In this document: piece after piece, positions 6,989-14,167 of the stretch | How the letters are laid out: the number at the start of each line of letters is the position of its first letter | How positions within the stretch are numbered: position 1 is the first letter of the stretch | Assembly (NCBI GenBank): GCA_018374635.1 | Contig: JAHAEW010000028.1 | Coordinates: 1 to 37,856, forward strand | Reading direction: 5' to 3' | DNA: 37,856 nt | From: Clostridiales bacterium | Lineage (GTDB): Bacteria; Bacillota; Clostridia; Oscillospirales; Oscillospiraceae | Notes under the pieces: generated by a model | Seen by the model: the letters and a program-made list of their open reading frames with translations, nothing else | Told to the model about the DNA's origin: nothing | Database searches by the model: none | Translations under genes and position numbers: made by a program

Positions 6989-7534
6989 TCATGACGCAGA
7001 AGCGCCATAAAAACCATGTGTGCCGTCCGGCTTTCGGACGGCGATAAAGTGCTTGCCTGGCAGAGTCAGGCCATCCGGCGGGCCGCCTCCTTCGCAAAAC
7101 CAGATCACACGGGCGCGCCGGTACTGCTCCAGCCGCTCCGTTCGCTGCGGTTCCATGCCGGGCAGCGCGGCTACGGTAAAGGGACGCGCCGCGCCGGGAG
7201 ACTGCTCCCATGTAAACTGCAGGAGGACCGGCCGCCGCAGCCGGGCGTTGAAGTCCAGCGGCGTCCCGCAGGTCAGCTCCAGCATCACGCCTATGGCCTC
7301 CAACCGCTGCGCGTCCGGCGGCGATTGGGAGAGCCTGACCAGATCGCCCTCCATGCGAAAGTCTCCCATGCCGTACCGCAGTTGGCGCAGCATGGCGTCC
7401 ATGCGCTTCTCGGAAATAACGAGATCATCCCGGCGGAATTGCTCCCGGGTCAAAACCAGAAGCTGATCCCGCCGTATGCAGCCCAGCTTCCGAAGGGCGT
7501 CCAGGATAAATCGCTGCTGAACAGAAAGCATCAT
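6989..7534 (-). CDS. Conserved mobile-element protein of unknown role (DUF5697-like)
   Basis: 181 residues. I take ATG 7534 as the start because a G-rich site (AAAGGGGG) sits about 8 bases upstream. An in-frame GTG lies inside that site. The N-terminus (LSVQQRFILDALRKLGCIRRDQL) looks like a winged-helix start, followed by a segment MDAMLRQLRYGMGDFRMEG and a C-terminal alpha/beta region with VIWFCEGGG. The pattern recalls the DUF5697 family of Clostridial mobile elements, from memory only. It sits between repA and the S1-repeat gene, 17 bases after the repA stop, so it may help control replication or transfer. Confidence 0.5.
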   Translation of the reverse strand: MMLSVQQRFILDALRKLGCIRRDQLLVLTREQFRRDDLVISEKRMDAMLRQLRYGMGDFRMEGDLVRLSQSPPDAQRLEAIGVMLELTCGTPLDFNARLRRPVLLQFTWEQSPGAARPFTVAALPGMEPQRTERLEQYRRARVIWFCEGGGPPDGLTLPGKHFIAVRKPDGTHGFYGASAS

Positions 7535-7551
7535 TTCCACCACCCCCTTTC

Positions 7552-8538
7552 CTACGGCGAGCGAAGACTGTTGAGATAGGGGTCGATCATCAGGTCGCTT
7601 TCACTCTCCGCGATGCAGGTGAAGATCACCGCCATAGTATAGGCGGTGGAGTTTTTGACACTGTGCTCCAGATTTGCGTGGAGTTTGTCCTCCGCAGTCC
7701 GGAGGACCATTCCATCCAACAGCCGCAGCTTGGCCCGAACCCGGCTTTGCGGGAGCGTGGCGTTGCCGATCCGGAAGCTGTCGGAATAAAAAAGCCGCTC
7801 AATGGCGTTTTCAAACACCTTGGCGGTTTCCGGCTCAAAGCAGTAGAGCTCGCAGGCGTCCAAAATATCCGCAAGTTCTTCTTCGGCGGCCAGTCCGTCC
7901 GCGCCGGCGCTGACAGACTGACTGACTTCTTTCTGACTCAAATCAATCTTTCTTTTTTCTTTCTTACTTGACGGCTGATCCTGCGGTTCTAAAACCGCCG
8001 ATTCCACCGTTCCAAAACCGCCGTTTTCACCGGTCCAGAGGGGCCGGTCCTGCGGTTCTTGCGGCGGGGCACCCTCGCTTAAAACCGCCGAATCCGCTGT
8101 TCTGGAACCGCCGTCCGCCCCATCTTCTGTGAGGAAAGGGGCGCACTGGTAGGCGGGATCGTCCTGGGGTTCCACCTTGGCCAGATAGATTTGATTGGCG
8201 TCTCCACGGCCGCAGCGCTTTTCCCAAATCAGCTCCCGCTCCGCCAGAGCGCGGAACGCGGCGGTGACTCTTTTTTCGCAGATGCGCAGTTCTTCCGCCA
8301 GGGCCAGGCGCGGGAAGATCACAAAGACCTCGCCCTGGTCGTTGACCCATCCCTTCCTGCGGGAGAGCTGAAAACGGTTGAGGAGGAAGGTATAAGTAAC
8401 CTTGGCGTCCAGATTCATGTCCGCATACCTGGGGTCGGAAAACAGCCAGCGCGGCATCTGCATATAGTAGATGCTTTGGACGTCGGTCTGCTTCATCAGC
8501 AGGAAGCTGGGGTGTTCTTTTATTTTGGCCGCCCTCAT
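7552..8538 (-). CDS. repA: RepA_N-family replication initiator
   Basis: 328 residues with a perfect AGGAGGT before ATG 8538. The N-terminal ~120 residues show the RepA_N pattern: YYMQMPRWLF, YADMNLDAKVTYTFLLNRF, an HTH-like stretch LAEELRICEKRVTAAFRAL and IYLAKVEP. A variable, low-complexity linker (~125-205) is followed by a C-terminal helical domain (~205-328), as usual for plasmid initiators of this family. Such proteins bind repeats at the origin and start replication in Firmicutes plasmids and some integrative conjugative elements. Here it points to plasmid-like replication of the excised circle. Copies of GTTCTGGTGTT at 8552-8562 and 8656-8666 flank its upstream region. Confidence 0.8.
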   Translation of the reverse strand: MRAAKIKEHPSFLLMKQTDVQSIYYMQMPRWLFSDPRYADMNLDAKVTYTFLLNRFQLSRRKGWVNDQGEVFVIFPRLALAEELRICEKRVTAAFRALAERELIWEKRCGRGDANQIYLAKVEPQDDPAYQCAPFLTEDGADGGSRTADSAVLSEGAPPQEPQDRPLWTGENGGFGTVESAVLEPQDQPSSKKEKRKIDLSQKEVSQSVSAGADGLAAEEELADILDACELYCFEPETAKVFENAIERLFYSDSFRIGNATLPQSRVRAKLRLLDGMVLRTAEDKLHANLEHSVKNSTAYTMAVIFTCIAESESDLMIDPYLNSLRSP

Positions 8539-8551
8539 GGTGGCACCTCCT

Positions 8552-8666
8552 GTTCTGGTGTTCTTTTACCGCTATATTGCAAATACTACATCCGATATCG
8601 GTTTCTTTTCTCCGTAGGTCAGTGTTTGTTGCCCGCATAGGGCGCCGGCTTGAACGTTCTGGTGTT
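8552..8666. repeat. Direct repeat pair upstream of repA
   Basis: The 11-mer GTTCTGGTGTT occurs at 8552-8562 (just upstream of the repA ribosome site) and again at 8656-8666. A 10-bp palindrome CCGATATCGG lies between them at 8592-8601. These could be initiator or repressor sites. Two copies alone do not prove an origin. Confidence 0.35.
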
Positions 8667-8693
8667 TGAAAATTCTTCGACAAAATAATTCAA

Positions 8694-8713
8694 CTTTTCC
8701 GATTTCGGAAAAG
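8694..8713. promoter_or_regulatory. Operator-like 20-bp palindrome before the ATPase gene
   Basis: CTTTTCCGA (8694-8702) and TCGGAAAAG (8705-8713) form a perfect inverted repeat that ends 3 bases before the -35 box of the promoter at 8717. That is the usual place for a repressor or activator site. Confidence 0.5.
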
Positions 8714-8716
8714 CTG

Positions 8717-8745
8717 TTGCTTTTCGAGCTTGTTTCTGCTATGAT
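8717..8745 (+). promoter_or_regulatory. Promoter of the AAA ATPase gene
   Basis: TTGCTT (8717-8722), a 17-base spacer and an extended -10 TGCTATGAT (TATGAT at 8740-8745), 31 bases before the start codon. Confidence 0.65.
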
Positions 8746-8776
8746 GGACGCAGACAGCTAAGTGGAGGTGATTGTA

Positions 8777-10000
8777 ATGGTGCAGCGCGAAGAATATTTA
8801 CAGAAGCTGATCCTGTGGCGGGATGAGCAGGTGATCAAGGTCGTGACCGGCATCCGCCGCTGCGGGAAGTCAACGCTGCTGGCCCAGTTTCAGGCGTATT
8901 TGAAGGATGACGGGGTGGAGGACAGGCAGATCGTTTCGCTCAATTTTGAGGAACTGGAGAACGAGGAGCTGCTGGATTACCGGACGCTTTATCAGGCCCT
9001 GACCGCACGGCTCTGTCCGGATAAGACCACCTATATTTTTCTGGATGAAGTCCAAAAGGTGCCGGAATTTGAAAAGGTCGTGGACAGCCTATATGTCAAA
9101 GACCGGGTGGATATTTATATCACCGGCTCCAATTCCTATATGCTCTCCGGGGAACTGGCCACGCTGCTCTCCGGCCGGTATGTGGAACTCTCGATCCTGC
9201 CGCTTTCTTTCCGTGAATACTGTCAGCTGCAGCCCTCCGGGGAGAAGGACGCTCTGTTTGCCGCGTTCTTGCAGGACGGCGGCTTTCCTTATATCGCTTC
9301 CATGAACCGGTCCAAAGAGAAAGTGGATATGTACTTGGAAGGGATCTACAACACCATCATCATCAAGGATATTGAGGAGCGCCAGCGGCGCCGGGATACC
9401 GACCCGAACCGGCGCAAGGTTACGGACATCGCTCTGCTGAAAGCGATTGCAAAATTTCTCGCCGGAAGCGTTGGTAATCCCATATCTGTGAAAGGGATCG
9501 CGGACTATATCACATCCACCGGGCGGAAGGTATCGCAGAACACCGTGGCAGACTATATCGAGGTCTTGTCCGAAGCGTTTGTGTTCTATCCCGCGGAGCG
9601 GTTTGATGTGATCGGCAAGCAGCTGATGAAGATGAACCAGAAGCTGTATATCGTGGATCTTGGCATCCGCAGGTATCTGCTCTCCCGCCGGGATTACGAT
9701 CTGGGCTTTTCGCTGGAGAATGTGGTCTATCTGGAACTGCTGCGGCGCGGCTACGGCGTGAATGTGGGAAGGGTCGGCAATACGGAAGTGGATTTTGTGG
9801 CAAAAAAGGATGACCGGTATCATTACTTCCAGGTCACGGCCACGATGCTTGATCCTGCCACTTTTGAGCGGGAGATCACGCCGCTGCGGAACATCCGGGA
9901 CAACTATCCCAAGACGATCCTCACTCTGGACCGCATGACCCTGGGCAACTACGACGGGATCGAGGCGGTCAACGCGGTCGATTGGCTGCTGAATCCATAA
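8777..10000 (+). CDS. AAA_14/DUF4143-type ATPase
   Basis: 407 residues from ATG 8777 (GGAGGT six bases upstream). The N-terminal AAA domain has Walker A GIRRCGKST, a Walker B-type segment TYIFLDEVQKV, sensor-like YITGSNSYML and LSGRYVELSILPLSFREY. The C-terminal half is the DUF4143 region (KQLMKMNQKLYIVDLGIRRYL; ENVVYLELLRRGYGV; TEVDFVAKK), which resembles a nuclease-like fold without clear catalysis. The biochemical role of this very common family is unsettled. It is the only rightward gene among the conjugation genes, placed between virD4 and repA with its own promoter and palindrome. It is probably an independent cargo gene (inference). Confidence 0.8.
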   Translation: MVQREEYLQKLILWRDEQVIKVVTGIRRCGKSTLLAQFQAYLKDDGVEDRQIVSLNFEELENEELLDYRTLYQALTARLCPDKTTYIFLDEVQKVPEFEKVVDSLYVKDRVDIYITGSNSYMLSGELATLLSGRYVELSILPLSFREYCQLQPSGEKDALFAAFLQDGGFPYIASMNRSKEKVDMYLEGIYNTIIIKDIEERQRRRDTDPNRRKVTDIALLKAIAKFLAGSVGNPISVKGIADYITSTGRKVSQNTVADYIEVLSEAFVFYPAERFDVIGKQLMKMNQKLYIVDLGIRRYLLSRRDYDLGFSLENVVYLELLRRGYGVNVGRVGNTEVDFVAKKDDRYHYFQVTATMLDPATFEREITPLRNIRDNYPKTILTLDRMTLGNYDGIEAVNAVDWLLNP

Positions 10001-10008
10001 AATTGAAA

Positions 10009-10053
10009 GCGGCGGCCTGTCCGGCGATTATCGATTGGGCAGGCCGTCGCTGT
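10009..10053. terminator. Possible shared hairpin between convergent genes
   Basis: An 11-bp stem with one mismatch (GCGGCGGCCTG at 10009-10019 with CAGGCCGTCGC at 10043-10053) spans the 27-bp gap between the ATPase and virD4 stop codons and runs into the virD4 end. There is no T-run on either side, so the call is weak. Confidence 0.3.
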
Positions 10054-12154
10054 CGTCTTCATCTTCTGCGCCCAGGACCGCAGACATGGGCACCATCTCA
10101 ATGCCGCCGTAGTTCGGAATGGCGGGAGGCGGATCATCGGCTGGGATGGGCTTCGACCGGGGTTTATTCTTGGGTTGCGCTTTTTTCCCCTCTTCTGCCT
10201 GGGCCGGGGGCTGCGCCTGTGCGGGCTTCGGCTCCTGTTCCGCCTTTTTGCCCCGCTTCCTCGCGGCCGCATCTTCCCGCCGTTTCCATTCCGGCTTGTA
10301 GTTAACGATCCGGCAGGGCTTCAGGTCGTTGAAGCCGGGCAGCTCCTCCGGCGCCAGTTTATAGAGCATAGCCGGCTTTCGGTGATTGAACAGGGCGATG
10401 CACCGCTCCGGCTCCAAGCGCAGCACTTCGTCGAACTGCATGAGATCCCGCTGGGTGTTGCTCTTGGTCTGGGAGTAAGAACGGGTGGAGCTGTAAACCG
10501 GAGAGAAGAGGGGCTGCAGAGGCATTTGATTGTTGGTGACGGCGATGGTGACTTTGCCGCACTTCTCCGCGATGTACTTGGCGGAGGTCAGGTCGTTGCA
10601 GCCCATATAGAGGGTCATGTCAAAGGTATTGAGCTGATTCTCCCAGTCCTTGCCCGGGTACTTCTCCGCCCACTGGCTCAGGCTCTGCACCACGATTTGG
10701 CAGGACATATTAAAGCCGCGGACACTGTTGAACACATCGGAAATACCCTCCATGTACCCGATGTTGCAGAACTCGTCCAGACAGAAGTTCACCAGCACCG
10801 GCAGCCGCCCGTTTTTGCCGTGGAGCCGGGCGTAGTCGGAGAGGCGCGGAAAGGCCAGAGAGAAGAACAGGGAGCTCAAAAAGCGGTAGGCACTGTCCTG
10901 GGCGGAGATGATGACGAAATAGGCGCAGGGCTTTTTCCCGGGCAGCAGCAGGTCTACATCGTGGTTGCGGGTGATCTTGTCCACCAGCGGGTTTTGAAAG
11001 ATCGCCAGCCGGTTGCCCAGTCCAATGGCGATGTTTCCCCACAGGTTTTCCCGCGCCTTCAGGAACAGGCCGTGGTGCCCCTTGGCCGGATGGTCCGGAG
11101 GAAGCTGGGCCAGGATGCTGTTGATCTCATTGATGCTCTTGTGGGCCAGGAGCTGGTAGACGTCTCCAAGGCTGCGCTGCTCGATGGGCAGCAGATTTCC
11201 ATTGGCGTCTTTGAGGTTGCAGACATAGTGAATGAGCGCCATGAGCAAGTTCAGTTCCGCGCGGCTCCAGAAGTCGTCCGCCTCCTTGGGACCTGAGGTA
11301 TTCTGGATGATGGTGTTGGCCACGGTCTGTACCAGCTGCGTCTCTGTGTCCAGGGAGTACAGGCAGTTCCAGCCGTCCGAGTGGGCCATGTCTAAGAAGT
11401 TGATGGCCTTGACGTCAAAGCCCTTTTTCTTGAAGTACGGCGCCATTTTTTCAAAAAGCTCGCCCTTGGGATCGGTCACGAATACGGACTCCGGCACTGT
11501 GCCCTTTTCCCGGTCCTTGCCGCCCCGCTGAGCGACCCCCATCAGGAAGGGCATGATGAAGCCTCTTGTTTTCCAGCTGCCGGGAGCTCCGATGCACAGC
11601 ATATTATTGTTGTCACCCGGCCTCATGCGGTGGGCGACATAGAGGGCGTATTTGTCCGGATCGTCTGGGCGCTGCTTGTACTTGCCCAGCATCATGCCTC
11701 GGACCTCGGACGCCTTTCCGATCTCCAAAAAAGCGCCCATCTCTTTTTGCGTGAGAAAGCCGCTGGTGCCGTGGGTGCCGTCAGGCAGAATATCGAACCC
11801 CCGCGGGTCCCGAATATATTTGTACCCTGAAAACCAGATATAGCCTTTTTTTGTGATCAGGCAGATGAGCAAGACGATGACGGCGGTAACGCCCAGGCCG
11901 AACGGAGTCAGCACCACCAGCAGATTGAGGAACGGGTTGAACACCCAGATACTCTCCACCGTCTCTCCAGAGGCATGAAAGGTGGAGGCCGTTCCCAGTC
12001 TGAGGGAGTTGAGAAACATTCCATAGAGATACCAGCCGGCCAGTCCAACAGGGATATATAAGGGCAGCTTGGCCTTATGCCGTTCATACCATCGGCCCCA
12101 GCGATCCGCCAGACGGTCTTCCAGTTTTTCCAGCAGCTTTGATAAGCGGGGCAT
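10028..12154 (-). CDS. virD4: VirD4/TraG-type conjugative coupling ATPase
   Basis: 708 residues from ATG 12154, nine bases after AGGAG; an upstream ATG overlaps that site. Two membrane helices (~31-55 and ~78-101), then the ATPase domain with P-loop GAPGSWKT (189-196) and Walker B-type LVNFCLDEFCNIG. The last ~80 residues are rich in K, P, A and Q. Coupling proteins recruit the relaxase-DNA complex to the type IV channel. The family P-loop normally has Gly where this protein has Trp194 (TGG codon). The gene overlaps the winged-helix gene upstream by 71 bases. Confidence 0.9.
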   Translation of the reverse strand: MPRLSKLLEKLEDRLADRWGRWYERHKAKLPLYIPVGLAGWYLYGMFLNSLRLGTASTFHASGETVESIWVFNPFLNLLVVLTPFGLGVTAVIVLLICLITKKGYIWFSGYKYIRDPRGFDILPDGTHGTSGFLTQKEMGAFLEIGKASEVRGMMLGKYKQRPDDPDKYALYVAHRMRPGDNNNMLCIGAPGSWKTRGFIMPFLMGVAQRGGKDREKGTVPESVFVTDPKGELFEKMAPYFKKKGFDVKAINFLDMAHSDGWNCLYSLDTETQLVQTVANTIIQNTSGPKEADDFWSRAELNLLMALIHYVCNLKDANGNLLPIEQRSLGDVYQLLAHKSINEINSILAQLPPDHPAKGHHGLFLKARENLWGNIAIGLGNRLAIFQNPLVDKITRNHDVDLLLPGKKPCAYFVIISAQDSAYRFLSSLFFSLAFPRLSDYARLHGKNGRLPVLVNFCLDEFCNIGYMEGISDVFNSVRGFNMSCQIVVQSLSQWAEKYPGKDWENQLNTFDMTLYMGCNDLTSAKYIAEKCGKVTIAVTNNQMPLQPLFSPVYSSTRSYSQTKSNTQRDLMQFDEVLRLEPERCIALFNHRKPAMLYKLAPEELPGFNDLKPCRIVNYKPEWKRREDAAARKRGKKAEQEPKPAQAQPPAQAEEGKKAQPKNKPRSKPIPADDPPPAIPNYGGIEMVPMSAVLGAEDEDDSDGLPNR

Positions 12155-13223
12155 CGACAACATCTCCTTTCGAGGTCTGAAACTGTGTGCGCTTCGGTGT
12201 GTGCAGGGTGGCCGGCCGTCCAAGCAGCTCCGATACCGCGTTGTCGGTCAGCGCGTAGAACTGGACCAGCCCATGGTAGTGCGGAATCAGAAGGGCCTCG
12301 CCCTGTTCCTTCAGGGCGGCCATTGCCACCTGCCGGTAGCCGCGCTCCCGGGCGGTTTGAATGGCGGCGTCGATACGCCGTAAATTCATGTCCGCAGCCA
12401 AAACAAACGGCATCCCACCGTACATGGCGTCCCAGTCCGGAGCGTCTGCCGGTGGAGGCTGGTAATAGGACCTGAGCGCCGCCTGTGTCAGCCGCGTCCG
12501 GTAGTCCGGCTCGGACATGATTTGAAGCTGCATGGCGCCAACGCTGTCACAGGAGAGCAGATGCACCGGAAGACGGAGGGAGCGGTAGGCTGCGGCATAG
12601 TGGACGAATTTATTGTCCTGTGAGAGATCTCCGTTCGTAAGCTCAGAGAGCACATCGGCATAGCGTTCACCGACGAAGAGAATTGCTCTTTGCAGCTCTC
12701 TGAAACGGGCGGCCTGGTTGTTGAATACAGTCAGCTCGTCAGCAAGGCAGAGCTTCCCGATGCCGGCGCAGACATATTGGACGTCGAGCAGCAGCCCGCC
12801 CAGATGGGCCAGCGCCGCAATCCGGGTGTTGCCCCATGGGTTATGCCCCCGGCCGCGGGAGACTGCCGTAAGAAAAAGAGAAGGACTGGAGGATAACTCC
12901 TCCGGCCCTGTGGTAAAGATGTGGATATGCGCACGGTATGCTGTCACCGCCAGCATGGACAGGCGGAGCCGCCGCTGCATTTCTACAGGCCGGTAAGAGG
13001 GCGGCGTGTCGGGGGCTGCGATGGAAAGCGTGTCGTTGAGCAGTTGATTTCCTTTTGCCGTCAGAACAAAGGAACCGCTTCTCTGGTGTATCTTGATCAG
13101 CCCCAGGGCTATCAGGTTTTGAATATCCCGCTCTGTGAAAAGACCGTCAATCGTTTCGGGCAGAAGGTGGCGGTTCCACCGGAGCAGACGCAGCAAATCA
13201 AAATCGGCCTGAGAGAAGATCAC
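12084..13223 (-). CDS. Winged-helix protein of the conjugation operon, unknown role
   Basis: 379 residues from GTG 13223, preceded by GAGGTGG. The N-terminal ~65 residues read as a winged helix (FDLLRLLRWNRHLLPETIDGLF, DIQNLIALGLIKIHQRSGSFVLTAKG). The rest is alpha/beta without a motif I know: a segment LFVGERYADVLSELTNGDLS and, near the end, GEALLIPHYHGLVQFYAL. The GTG overlaps the stop of an 87-codon reading frame (GTGA) in the structured interval upstream, and its 3' end lies inside virD4. It could be an accessory transfer or nicking factor; a replication-relaxation-like domain is one possibility. I do not assign a function. Confidence 0.6.
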   Translation of the reverse strand: MIFSQADFDLLRLLRWNRHLLPETIDGLFTERDIQNLIALGLIKIHQRSGSFVLTAKGNQLLNDTLSIAAPDTPPSYRPVEMQRRLRLSMLAVTAYRAHIHIFTTGPEELSSSPSLFLTAVSRGRGHNPWGNTRIAALAHLGGLLLDVQYVCAGIGKLCLADELTVFNNQAARFRELQRAILFVGERYADVLSELTNGDLSQDNKFVHYAAAYRSLRLPVHLLSCDSVGAMQLQIMSEPDYRTRLTQAALRSYYQPPPADAPDWDAMYGGMPFVLAADMNLRRIDAAIQTARERGYRQVAMAALKEQGEALLIPHYHGLVQFYALTDNAVSELLGRPATLHTPKRTQFQTSKGDVVDAPLIKAAGKTGRPSGGSLGPMV

Positions 13224-13483
13224 ATATCACCACCTCGTTCCCGTTCCTGTGGAGCGCCGAAAACGCCCTTGCGCCGCTCCCGGCGCAAGAACGATTTCGG
13301 CGCTTTTCGCGCCTGTTTATACGGCGCGCCCGATGGCCCGCCGTATATGTAGGGCGTCTGGTGAATTCCGGCGATTTCCCGCCTCCAAAAACTCAGTGTT
13401 TTCAAGGAGTTACGGCTGTGAAGGGCCATCGGGCCGGCACTCCTTTCCGGGTGGCTCTGAGGAGCCTGTTTTTCGGTACTCAC
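13220..13483 (-). CDS. Possible 87-codon protein inside a strongly folded interval
   Basis: A GTG at 13483 opens a frame that ends TGA at 13220-13222, overlapping the GTG start of the next gene in the same way as other junctions of this operon. The product would be basic (IYGGPSGAPYKQARKAPKSFLR) with no family I recognise. Against it: no clear ribosome site, and the DNA is dominated by nested inverted repeats (13254-13303, 13318-13347, 13329-13433) that suggest the RNA or DNA structure is what matters. Translation may be incidental. Confidence 0.3.
   Translation of the reverse strand: MSTEKQAPQSHPERSAGPMALHSRNSLKTLSFWRREIAGIHQTPYIYGGPSGAPYKQARKAPKSFLRRERRKGVFGAPQERERGGDM
13254..13433. repeat. 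Cluster of nested inverted repeats in the conjugation operon
   Basis: An outer stem GCGCCGAAA/TTTCGGCGC (13254-13262 with 13295-13303) encloses an inner perfect stem TTGCGCCG/CGGCGCAA (13269-13276 with 13281-13288). Next comes TATACGGCG/CGCCGTATA (13318-13326 with 13339-13347). CCCGATGGCCC (13329-13339) pairs at distance with GGGCCATCGGG (13423-13433), and CCCGATGG recurs at 13483. Candidate roles are a transfer origin, an mRNA-processing or attenuation element, or a structured RNA. Confidence 0.6.
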
Positions 13484-13492
13484 CCGATGGGG

Positions 13493-14167
13493 TCAAAGAC
13501 TGTCGTAGAGGCATCCAAGGCCGTGGTTCCCGGCACGCAGGGAAAAGAAATCCGCGGCGTCCCGCTGCTCCAGCAGCGTAATATGACAGGCGGCCTCCTT
13601 GCTCATTTTGGACACGAGAGCCACGTTTAGAGTGTACTGGTCGTCGTCCTCGATCACCCGCCCCTTGAGGGCGTTGCTGACCGCCTTCCAGCCCTTGTTG
13701 TCCTGGTCGAACACATGGCGGCCGCCGATGGAGCTGTGCTCGTCAATCACCAGCAGGGCCCGCTTATAGCGGGGCAGGATTTTACCCTGCGTCTCATAAT
13801 GGTCCAGCAGCCGCCGGATGGTATCTGTAAGCCATCCGGGCGGCTGAAAGCGGCAGTGGGGCAGAAGGGTGTTCAGGCGGATATGCAGCCAGTCCTCACA
13901 GAGCATTTCCACATAGCCTGTGACTTCTCTGGCCGGCACCCGCGCCCGGTTCCCATAACCTCCCACACCGGGGCTGTACTGCTCGCACAGGCGGCGCAGC
14001 TCCAGCGTGGAGCGCTCGAAGTTTTCCATCGTCTGCTCCAGCGTCTGCTGGAGCTTTTCCGGAGACATCATTCCGCCGTCAGCCAGCGCCACAAGGCCGC
14101 CGGTCTGGGCAAAGGCGGTCCCAATCAATTCCTGTATCCGCGCCATATCCTGTTTCATATCGTTCAT
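13493..14167 (-). CDS. Conserved conjugation-operon protein (DUF6100-like)
   Basis: 224 residues, starting in an ATGA overlap with the VirB4 ATPase stop. The N-terminal part is helical with a likely coiled segment (QQTLEQTMENFERSTLELRRLCEQY). The middle has a strand-helix pattern (EMLCEDWLHIRLNTLLPHCRF) and the end contains LLVIDEHSSIGGRHVFDQDN and VALVSKMSKE. No catalytic motif is evident. From memory it resembles the DUF6100 family of Clostridial mobile elements; the name should be checked. Its place directly after VirB4 suggests a soluble partner of the transfer machine. Confidence 0.5.
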   Translation of the reverse strand: MNDMKQDMARIQELIGTAFAQTGGLVALADGGMMSPEKLQQTLEQTMENFERSTLELRRLCEQYSPGVGGYGNRARVPAREVTGYVEMLCEDWLHIRLNTLLPHCRFQPPGWLTDTIRRLLDHYETQGKILPRYKRALLVIDEHSSIGGRHVFDQDNKGWKAVSNALKGRVIEDDDQYTLNVALVSKMSKEAACHITLLEQRDAADFFSLRAGNHGLGCLYDSL

